DNA of 53,236 nt from Verrucomicrobiota bacterium. GTDB lineage: Bacteria; Verrucomicrobiota; Verrucomicrobiia; Opitutales; Opitutaceae. Position numbers and translations under genes: made by a program. The notes under the pieces were generated by a model. That model ran no database searches. It was not told where the DNA came from and was given only the letters and a program-made list of their open reading frames with translations. Location of the stretch: positions 1 through 53,236 of the forward strand of contig JAFEGX010000148.1 in the NCBI GenBank assembly GCA_018239675.1, read 5' to 3'. Position 1 is the stretch's first letter. The number at the start of each line of letters is the position of its first letter. Shown one piece after another: positions 47,010 to 53,236 of this stretch.

Positions 47010-47690
47010 ATGCACCGACTCCTCCTCCTTTCGATCCTTGTGGCGGCCTCGACCCTGGTCGCGCGCGCCGGCTCGATCACCGGCACGGTCCGCGGCATCC
47101 CGCCAAAGGGCGGATCCGAGACCGGGGCGGCGGGCGGCGCTTACGAGAATCGGCGGTACAAGTGGGCCGAGAAGCTCGACTACGACCGACTCCGCGACTT
47201 CGTGGTCTACGTCGATCAGGCGGTGCCCGAGGCGCCGCACGCGCCGCTGCGCGCGGCCGTGACGACCCAGAAGGACGCGAGCTTTGACCCTCACGTGCTG
47301 CCGGTGGCGGTCGGCACCACGGTGCGCTGGCCGAACGAGGACGAGATCTTCCACAACGTCTACTCGACCTCGGACGCCAAGCAGTTCGACCTCGGGTTCT
47401 ACAAGAAGGAGAAGGTGCCGGAGCTCACCTTCGACCAGGTGGGGCGCGTCGACGTGTTCTGCGCGATCCATACCAAGATGCACTGCATCATCCTGGTGGT
47501 GCCGAACTCGTTCTTCGCCATGGCCGACGCGCACGGGCGCTTCGCGATTCCCAACCTCCCGCCGGGCAAGTACCGGGTCCGCGCCTGGCATGAGCGCCTG
47601 CCGAGCCAGGTGAAGGAGGTCGAGGTGCCGGCCGAGGGCACTGTCACGGTGGACTTCCGGCTCAGCCTGGACGAGCTGCCGAAGTACTGA
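47010..47690 (+). CDS. Exported cupredoxin-like protein
   Basis: The 226-residue protein has a signal peptide (LLLLSILVAASTLVARA). A plastocyanin-like domain carries type-1 copper ligands at His115 (IFHNVYS) and Cys151, His154 and Met157 (FCAIHTKM). A C-terminal carboxypeptidase-regulatory-like beta domain follows (HGRFAIPNLPPGKYRVRAWH). It may carry electrons or bind copper in the periplasm. It begins 3 bp after the porin stop and precedes a sensor kinase by 33 bp. Confidence 0.85.
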   Translation: MHRLLLLSILVAASTLVARAGSITGTVRGIPPKGGSETGAAGGAYENRRYKWAEKLDYDRLRDFVVYVDQAVPEAPHAPLRAAVTTQKDASFDPHVLPVAVGTTVRWPNEDEIFHNVYSTSDAKQFDLGFYKKEKVPELTFDQVGRVDVFCAIHTKMHCIILVVPNSFFAMADAHGRFAIPNLPPGKYRVRAWHERLPSQVKEVEVPAEGTVTVDFRLSLDELPKY

Positions 47691-47712
47691 GTGGCGAGGG
47701 ACGAGTGACCAG
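47690..47712. repeat. Single family F arm
   Basis: Three 7-mers (agtggcg, agggacg, agtgacc) lie between the cupredoxin and kinase genes. No opposite arm is seen. Confidence 0.45.
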
Positions 47713-47723
47713 ACCTTACCCTG

Positions 47724-50009
47724 ATGCCCACTAGCCAGACGATGCGGATGAGTTTGCAGGCGAAGGTGCTGATCACCGTCATCGCCCTGCTCGTGCTGCT
47801 GCCGGCGGTGACCCTCTGGATCGTCGATCGCCAGATCACGCGGCAGACGCACGACGACGCGGGCCGGGCCCTGCGCACGGCGCGGGCCGTGTTTGTGCAG
47901 TCGCTCGCGAACCGGAATGACAGCCTTGTGTCGCGGTATCGCGGCGTGGTGAACGACTCGCGCTTCCTGTACAACCTGAGCCTCGACGACGGAACGATGC
48001 GCAATCTCTTCAGCGACGTCCTCGAGGAGTTCGCGGACGACACCAAGGCCATGGCGCTGGTGGTCGCCGAGCGGGACTATTTTCTCAAGGACAAGGAGGG
48101 GCGCTCGCTCCTGCCGATTGAGGAGCTGTTTTACGGCCCGGTGAGCCGCGACAGCGCGCTAACGCCGTCCGAGTTCGGCTATGCCACCGCCTCGATTGCC
48201 CGCGCGGCGCTCGAGGGCCGGCTGGCGGTGGCGACCCTTTGCCGGAAGGGCCGGGTGCTCAACGTCGTGGCGATCCCGGTCAAGCCCCGCACCGGCAGCA
48301 TCCCGGCGGCGTTCGTGGCCGGCGCGGTCTTCGACGAGGCGCGGCTGCGGCTGACGCGGCCGCCGGGCACCGAGGTGTTCATCGTGTCGAACGGCCAGGT
48401 CGTGGAGTCCACGTTGCCCGGGTCTTGGACGCTGGACCAGCTGCCGCGCATCCCGCTGCGCGAGTCGGCCACCGAGGTCGGCGAGGCGGTGCTGAACGAC
48501 GAGCACTATCTGGCGATCGGCGGCGAGTTCGGGCGTCTGACGCCCGAGCAGGGCTTCGATTTCGTGCTGGTGTCCTCCTACGAGGCGCAGCTCGCGACCC
48601 TGCGGCGGGCGCGCCTGACCCTCATCGGCCTGAGCCTCGCCGGCATCGCGATCAGCTCCATCGTGGTGTGGATCTTCGTGCGCCGGATCACGGCGCCGCT
48701 GCGGTCGCTCCGGGACAGCGCCGAGGCGGTCGGCCGGGGCGACTTCTCGCGCAAGATCGAGCAGTTCTCGAACGACGAGTGCGGCGAGCTGGCCGTGGCA
48801 TTCAACCAGATGACCACGAACCTGAAGACCTCGCGCGCCGAGCTGGAGCGGGCGATGCAGACGGTCAAGGCGACCCAGGAGCAGCTCATCCAGAGCGAGA
48901 AGCTGTCGGCGGTCGGCCAGTTCGTCGCGGGTGTCGCGCACGAGCTGAACAACCCGCTGACGGCCGTGATCGGGTTCTCGGAGCTGCTGCAGACCTTTGA
49001 AACCGACGAGAAGGTCCGCGGCCACCTCGACCGCATCGCGAAGAGTGCGCACCGCTGCCACAAGATCGTGCGCAGCCTGCTGAGCTTCGCGCGCCAGGAG
49101 GCCCCGGAGCGGAAGCTGATCGCGCTTCACACGGTGATCGACGAGGTGCTCGAGATCATGGCGTACGACCTGCGCACCAGCAATGTGTCGATCGTGAAGG
49201 AGTACGCGCCGGTCATCCCGCCGATCATGGCGGACCCGCACCAGCTCCAGCAGGTGTTCGTCAACATCCTCGGCAACGCGCGGCAGGCGATCGAGCCGTT
49301 CCAGCGCGAGGGCCGCATCCTCATCCGCACGCAGGTGCTCGACGGCTGGGTCACGATCGAGTTTCAGGACAACGGCCCGGGGATCCGTCCCGACCACCTC
49401 GCGCGCATCTTCGACCCGTTCTTCACGACGAAGCCGGCCGGCAAGGGGACGGGCCTCGGCCTCAGCCTTTCGTACGGCCTGATCCAGGAGCATGGCGGCC
49501 GGATCACGGCGCGCAGCGAGCTGGGCCACGGCGCCACGTTCATCATCGAGCTGCCCGTGGCCGCCTCGACGGGCGCCCCGGTGCGGTCCAGCGGCACTCC
49601 CTGGGGTTCGACGCCGCCGATGGGACCGCCGACCGGGCAGCGCGTGCTGGTGGTCGACGACGAGCAGTGGATCCTGGACCTGGCGGCCGAACTTCTCCGC
49701 AGCGAGGGTCACACGGTCGATCTCGCCCTCAGCGGGGAGCGGGCCCTGGAGCTGCTCGGCAAGGAGAAGTATGACGTCATCGTGTCGGACTGGAAGATGC
49801 CCGGCCTGAACGGCATCCGCCTGTACGAGCACCTGCTGGCGACGAAGCCGGACGTGGCGAAGCGGATGTTCTTCATGACCGGCGACGTGGTGAACGACAC
49901 CTTCCAGGCGTTTCTCGCGCAGCACCAGCTGGCCTGTCTCTCAAAGCCTTTTGCGATCAACGAATTTCGCCTCGCCGTCGCCCGCACGCTGTCGACGAAG
50001 CAGCCCTAG
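47724..50009 (+). CDS. Hybrid sensor histidine kinase with C-terminal receiver
   Basis: The 761-residue protein has a membrane helix (15-34), a periplasmic sensor region of about 250 residues, and a second helix (about 290-312, LTLIGLSLAGIAISSIVVWI). HAMP, a short coiled coil and HisKA (FVAGVAHELNNPLTAVIGF, His406) follow. The ATPase has DNGPGIRPDHLARIFDPFF and GTGLGLSLSYGLIQEHGG. The receiver has phospho-acceptor Asp689 in IVSDWKMPG. There is no DNA-binding output, so signal must pass to another protein. Linkage to a porin and a cupredoxin suggests it senses a metal, anion or redox cue; this is inference. Confidence 0.9.
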   Translation: MPTSQTMRMSLQAKVLITVIALLVLLPAVTLWIVDRQITRQTHDDAGRALRTARAVFVQSLANRNDSLVSRYRGVVNDSRFLYNLSLDDGTMRNLFSDVLEEFADDTKAMALVVAERDYFLKDKEGRSLLPIEELFYGPVSRDSALTPSEFGYATASIARAALEGRLAVATLCRKGRVLNVVAIPVKPRTGSIPAAFVAGAVFDEARLRLTRPPGTEVFIVSNGQVVESTLPGSWTLDQLPRIPLRESATEVGEAVLNDEHYLAIGGEFGRLTPEQGFDFVLVSSYEAQLATLRRARLTLIGLSLAGIAISSIVVWIFVRRITAPLRSLRDSAEAVGRGDFSRKIEQFSNDECGELAVAFNQMTTNLKTSRAELERAMQTVKATQEQLIQSEKLSAVGQFVAGVAHELNNPLTAVIGFSELLQTFETDEKVRGHLDRIAKSAHRCHKIVRSLLSFARQEAPERKLIALHTVIDEVLEIMAYDLRTSNVSIVKEYAPVIPPIMADPHQLQQVFVNILGNARQAIEPFQREGRILIRTQVLDGWVTIEFQDNGPGIRPDHLARIFDPFFTTKPAGKGTGLGLSLSYGLIQEHGGRITARSELGHGATFIIELPVAASTGAPVRSSGTPWGSTPPMGPPTGQRVLVVDDEQWILDLAAELLRSEGHTVDLALSGERALELLGKEKYDVIVSDWKMPGLNGIRLYEHLLATKPDVAKRMFFMTGDVVNDTFQAFLAQHQLACLSKPFAINEFRLAVARTLSTKQP

Positions 50010-50027
50010 GACTCGTCTCCGGAAATT

Positions 50028-50161
50028 TGGCCGCAAGGAGGCGCAGAAGGCGCAGATCAATCCGATCCCGCTCTCTGCGGCGGCGTAGGAGTCAGGGTCA
50101 GAGGATCGCCGGAGCGAGATTCTCCGGCACAGCTATGTCTTTCTGCGCCTTCTTGCGGCCG
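50028..50161. repeat. Family E element without cargo
   Basis: The arms 50028-50060 (GGCCGCAAGGAGGCGCAGAA plus one unit) and 50139-50161 (TTCTGCGCCTTCTTGCGGCC) match those around the GxxExxY gene. The short interior has only a ccggag/ctccgg hairpin. Confidence 0.72.
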
Positions 50162-50169
50162 ATACCGAG

Positions 50170-50628
50170 TCAGTGCGAGGGCAGGGGCTCGACGGGCTTG
50201 GGGCGGTGGAAGATGGCGTGGTCCAGCGAGAGTGGTCCGGCGCCGCTGACGACGAACACGACCAGGAGGAACAGGACCAGCGCGGAGAACTCGAGGGACT
50301 GACCCATGGCGAAGAGGCCGTCTCGGCGGTGCACGATGAACACGGCACCGGCCAGGACCGGAATCTGGGCGGCGGCCGCGAGCCGGGTGAGGAAGCCCGC
50401 GGTGAGCATGGCGCCGCCGACAAAGTGCGCGAGCATGACGTAATGCAGCAGGGCGCCGGTCAGCAGCCACGGCTGGCCGGTCCGCTGGAGCATGTCCACG
50501 AGGTAGCCGGTTGACGTGTTGGTGATCAGGAGCAGGCCGCGGGCCAGCAGCCCGAGACCGAGGTAGATGCGGACGCAGTCGAGCCACGCCTCGCGGTGGG
50601 TCTCCGTCCACGCAATGAGCTTCTGCAT
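50170..50628 (-). CDS. DoxX-family membrane protein
   Basis: The 152-residue protein has four hydrophobic segments: VRIYLGLGLLARGLLLI, HYVMLAHFVGGAMLTAGF, AQIPVLAGAVFIV and FSALVLFLLVVFVVSG. Its order is typical of DoxX/DUF417-like proteins. ATG 50628 is favoured by GGAGG 6 bp upstream. The general family role is unclear, with links to redox and thiol stress in some bacteria. Confidence 0.78.
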   Translation of the reverse strand: MQKLIAWTETHREAWLDCVRIYLGLGLLARGLLLITNTSTGYLVDMLQRTGQPWLLTGALLHYVMLAHFVGGAMLTAGFLTRLAAAAQIPVLAGAVFIVHRRDGLFAMGQSLEFSALVLFLLVVFVVSGAGPLSLDHAIFHRPKPVEPLPSH

Positions 50629-50730
50629 ATTGCCTCCGGGGTTTGAGGTTCCAGCCGACGCCAACCCAGGCGTCGCGCCATGGCGCGGAGCGTAGCTGGA
50701 GTCGGTTAGGAGTCAAATGAAGGGGCGGAC

Positions 50731-50940
50731 TCCAAGTAACAGGGGCCAGGTGGACAAGTAACTGGAATCCAGCGGCGACCGGTCGAGCGCATTGTCCCCA
50801 ATGCGCGTTTGCGGCTCGGCCTCAAGATCGTGCCGTCGAACGCGAGGTCACCTCCGCTTGGAGAATGCGCGTTGGATACAACGCGCGCCCTCCACCGCAC
50901 TCTTCCTGTTACCTGACCACCTGCCCCCTGTCACCTGAGC
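50731..50940. repeat. Family H element enclosing two sister hairpins
   Basis: The arms at 50731-50770 (aagtaac, aggggcc, aggtgga words) and 50901-50940 are inverted. The interior has two 8-bp stems with 4-nt loops at 50787-50806 (GCGCATTG/CAATGCGC) and 50867-50886 (GCGCGTTG/CAACGCGC). The 332-bp gap holds no gene. Confidence 0.7.
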
Positions 50941-50960
50941 GTCGGCGCCCGCGCCGTCGC

Positions 50961-51491
50961 TCAATAGCCTTGGCGCTGCAGCGCCATGCTAAGCTGCTGG
51001 ATGAAGGCTTGGCCGTCGGCGGCGGAGGGGCGATAGCCGGGCTGGCTGATCTGGGTGAAGCCGGGACGGCCCTGATGGTCGACGATCCACTTGGCGGTCA
51101 CGCCGTCGCTGAAGGTGACGGAACCGCTGGCGATGGCGCCGGGGATGAGCGTGACCTTGTCGACGGCGACCGAGACGTTGGCGCCCCCGGCGGGCGGATT
51201 GTCGGGAAAATCGCCGGTGTCCTCGTCGTCCGCCACCTCGGCGGGTTCACCCGGGGCCGCGCCGGGGGCGGGCGTGGCGGCCGGAGGCGGCACCTTCGTG
51301 ACGTCGGACGCATCGACCCGCGGGGCGGCGTCCTTGAGCGTCAGGTCGAGATCGTCGACGAGGAACCGGACATCGCGGTAGGTCAGCGAGAGCTTGTACT
51401 GCTCGAGGAGCTTCTTCTGGACCTGGGAGAGATTGTCGCCGGCGGCGACCCAGCTGGCGACGGCCTGCTTTTGCTCGGGAGTGAGAGACAT
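50961..51491 (-). CDS. Hypothetical protein with helical N-terminus and beta-rich C-terminus
   Basis: The 176-residue protein opens MSLTPEQKQAVASWVAAGD and a helix-turn-helix-like stretch (LSQVQKKLLEQYKLSLTYRD). A Pro/Ala linker (about 68-100) leads to a C-terminal domain with VDKVTLIPGAIASGSVTFSD and GRPGFTQISQPGYRPS. No signal peptide is visible. I do not recognise a named family. It lies upstream of no obvious partner; dnaA follows in the opposite direction of the map with a 219-bp repeat-rich gap. Confidence 0.65.
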   Translation of the reverse strand: MSLTPEQKQAVASWVAAGDNLSQVQKKLLEQYKLSLTYRDVRFLVDDLDLTLKDAAPRVDASDVTKVPPPAATPAPGAAPGEPAEVADDEDTGDFPDNPPAGGANVSVAVDKVTLIPGAIASGSVTFSDGVTAKWIVDHQGRPGFTQISQPGYRPSAADGQAFIQQLSMALQRQGY

Positions 51492-51696
51492 GGAAATTTA
51501 CGATTTACGAATGACGATTTACGATCGGCCAGTTTGGCGGGCGGCGGGAAATGCGCAAGCGGCGCGGTTGAAGGCGGGACGGGGCGGATGGAGATTCCGG
51601 ACTCTTGGCTGATTCCGGATTCCGGGCCCTGAAACCAAAACTCCCCCTGTCAGACTGGTCACTTCGAATTCCGAGCCGCGGATTTCGAATTCCGCC
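51491..51696. repeat. Heptamer tracts (acgattt and gattccg/cgaattc words) downstream of dnaA
   Basis: An acgattt, acgaatg, acgattt, acgatcg run (51497-51524) is followed by gattccg words (51594-51622) and cgaattc, cgagccg, cggattt, cgaattc (51663-51692). They fill the gap between dnaA and the next gene. Confidence 0.55.
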
Positions 51697-51710
51697 CCCG
51701 CTGCGCGGCG

Positions 51711-53093
51711 CTATTTCGAAAGCTGAGCCTTGAGAAACTCGACGCTGCTGCGGGTCGAGCTGTCCTGCTCCATCATGTTGTCCACGGCCTTGCAGGCGTG
51801 GATGACGGTACCGTGGTCGCGGCCGCCGAAGGCGTCGCCAATTTCCTGGAGCGAGTGTTTGGTCAGCGTGCGGGTGAGGTACATCGCGATCTGGCGCGGG
51901 ATGGCGATGTTGTTGGGCCGCCGCTTGCTCGTCATGTCGCTGTGCCGGATCTGGTAATGGTCGGCCACGCGCTTCTGGATCGTCTCGATGGTCAGGACAT
52001 TCTGGGCCTGCTCCATCAGGACGTCCTGCAACAGGGCCTCGGTGGTGGTGAGATCGAGCGGCTTGCTGGTGAGGGCGGAGTAGCTGGCGACCTTGATCAG
52101 CGCACCCTCGAGGCGGCGGATGTTTTTCGAGATGTTCTGCGCGATGAAGTTCAGGATCGGCTCGGGCAGGTCGAACTTCAGGCTCGCGGCCTTGGTGCGG
52201 AGGATGGCGACGCGGGTCTCGAAGTCGGGCGCCTGGATGTCGGCGGGGAGGCCCCACTCGAAGCGCGAGACGAGGCGCGCCTCGAGCTTCTGAATCTCGC
52301 TCGCGCGGCGGTCGCTGGAGAGGACGACCTGCTTGCCGGACTCGAACAGGTCGTTGAAGGTGTGGAAGAACTCCTCCTGGATGCGCTCCTTGCCGGCGAG
52401 GAACTGCACGTCGTCAATCAGGAGCACGTCGACATGCCGGTAACGCTGGCGGAACTTGGTCAGGCTGTTCTCCTGCAGCGCCTGGATGAACTCGTTGGTG
52501 AACTTCTCGGTCGAGAGGTAGGCGACGCGGGCGTCCGGGTTGGCGCGGAGGATCGCGTGGCCGATGGCGTGCATCAGGTGCGTCTTCCCGAGGCCGGTAT
52601 TGCCGTAGATGAAGAGCGGGTTGTAGGCCTGCGCGGGGGCCTGGGCGACAGCCAGCGCGGCGGCGTGGGCCATTTGGTTGTTCGAGCCGACCACGAAGGT
52701 CTCGAACGTGTTGCGCGGATTCAGCGTGCCGGTGGCCGGGATGCGCTCGTCGTAGCGGGCCGCCTTGCGGGCCGGGGTGCGATTGCGGGCCGGGGACGCC
52801 TCGGCGGGCCGGTGCGCCGGGGCGGGGGCCTTGGACGCGTCGGCTTTGCGGAGGGTGACATTGACCATCCGGCCGGCGGTCAGGCGGAGGCGCTGGGTGA
52901 TGAGGTCGAGGTAGTTGTCGTGGATCCAGATCGCCGCGAAGTCATTCGGCACGCCCAGGGTCAGGCTGTCCTCCGTCGCCTCGAGGCAGACCAGCGGCTC
53001 GAACCACATCTGGAACACATCCTCGGGGAAAAGCTCCTTGAAGTCGCACTTGACGGTTTCCCAGAGACTGGGAGACAGGGAGGCTGAGGGCAT
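51711..53093 (-). CDS. dnaA: Chromosomal replication initiator protein DnaA
   Basis: The 460-residue initiator has domain I ([20 protein letters not shown]) and a Pro/Ala-rich linker (about 85-118). The AAA+ domain has Walker A GNTGLGKT (164-171), Walker [12 protein letters not shown] and a sensor/arginine region [17 protein letters not shown]. Domain IV ends with the DnaA signature [16 protein letters not shown]. It binds DnaA boxes and opens the origin. A DnaA box lies 25 bp upstream of its start. No dnaN or clustered boxes are visible, so the origin is not demonstrated within the window. Confidence 0.97.
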   Translation of the reverse strand: MPSASLSPSLWETVKCDFKELFPEDVFQMWFEPLVCLEATEDSLTLGVPNDFAAIWIHDNYLDLITQRLRLTAGRMVNVTLRKADASKAPAPAHRPAEASPARNRTPARKAARYDERIPATGTLNPRNTFETFVVGSNNQMAHAAALAVAQAPAQAYNPLFIYGNTGLGKTHLMHAIGHAILRANPDARVAYLSTEKFTNEFIQALQENSLTKFRQRYRHVDVLLIDDVQFLAGKERIQEEFFHTFNDLFESGKQVVLSSDRRASEIQKLEARLVSRFEWGLPADIQAPDFETRVAILRTKAASLKFDLPEPILNFIAQNISKNIRRLEGALIKVASYSALTSKPLDLTTTEALLQDVLMEQAQNVLTIETIQKRVADHYQIRHSDMTSKRRPNNIAIPRQIAMYLTRTLTKHSLQEIGDAFGGRDHGTVIHACKAVDNMMEQDSSTRSSVEFLKAQLSK

Positions 53094-53117
53094 GGGGGGA
53101 CTTACGGAAAGGCGGTT

Positions 53118-53126
53118 TTATTCACA
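53118..53126 (+). promoter_or_regulatory. DnaA box upstream of dnaA
   Basis: TTATTCACA matches the TTATNCACA consensus. It lies 25-33 bp before the dnaA start, where DnaA autoregulation is common. Only one box is seen before the window ends. Confidence 0.6.
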
Positions 53127-53236
53127 CTGGCACCGCCGCGAACTCCTCCGCACGTCCTGCCTGGCCGAACCCAAGGGCTCCGGCCGGCAACGAAATTGAT
53201 GCTTTGATCACGGGTGGTGGGTAGGTTGGAACGGGA

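Noticed and set aside
53094..53236. Replication origin next to dnaA
   Set aside because: Only one DnaA box is visible and no AT-rich unwinding region or box cluster appears before the window ends.

Overview
The window looks like chromosome from a GC-rich Verrucomicrobiota bacterium, probably Opitutales. That placement is an inference from gene content: large duplicated orphan FtsX/MacB permeases, NtrY/NtrX-like regulators, a GH127 enzyme, orphan MalFG-type permeases, and many intergenic repeats. No rRNA, phage, IS transposase or CRISPR was seen. One tRNA-Pro(GGG) is present. dnaA closes the window on the minus strand.

Layout. 1-2.3 kb: a cobalamin riboswitch and a BtuB-like TonB receptor. 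2.5-6.3 kb: threonine deaminase and a GH127 glycosidase. 6.4-12.4 kb, minus strand: RecQ, a multi-pass membrane protein, a YcaQ-like protein and an ECF sigma factor. 12.7-14.5 kb: two sugar ABC permeases. 14.9-17.3 kb: an operon of a small anchored protein, an ABC ATPase and a TolC-like protein. 17.5-18.7 kb: a nucleotidyltransferase/GHMP-kinase fusion. 18.8-32.0 kb: an efflux-type operon (HlyD adaptor, ABC ATPase, four ~800-residue permeases). 32.6-35.7 kb: a sensor kinase and a sigma-54 activator. 36-40 kb: a small membrane protein, a deaminase, a Cys-rich protein, a ceramidase-like protein and a membrane protein. 40.4-43 kb: tRNA-Pro, two regulators, VanZ. 43-50 kb: LigA, then porin, cupredoxin and hybrid kinase. 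50-53 kb: DoxX, an unknown protein and DnaA.

Two signals stand out. First, three minus-strand transcription units (the ATPase/TolC operon, the HlyD/permease operon and a 92-residue membrane protein) each carry a -24/-12 sigma-54 promoter. Each also has a near-identical palindrome, TCCC-N6-GGGA with an A-rich centre, 106-117 bp upstream of the -24 element. The NtrC-type activator and its kinase are encoded beside these operons. I infer one local regulon that joins the split parts of an envelope exporter.

Second, the spaces between genes hold at least a dozen families of inverted-repeat elements whose arms are tandem 7-mers or 9-mers. They nest in one another and sometimes enclose small genes: a GxxExxY protein, a four-helix-bundle protein, a nucleoside deaminase and a 73-residue ORF. 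Two of them fill almost exactly the gap between co-directional operon genes. Two ~390 bp composite elements flank the ceramidase-like gene, and one inner stem shows a compensatory base-pair change between copies.
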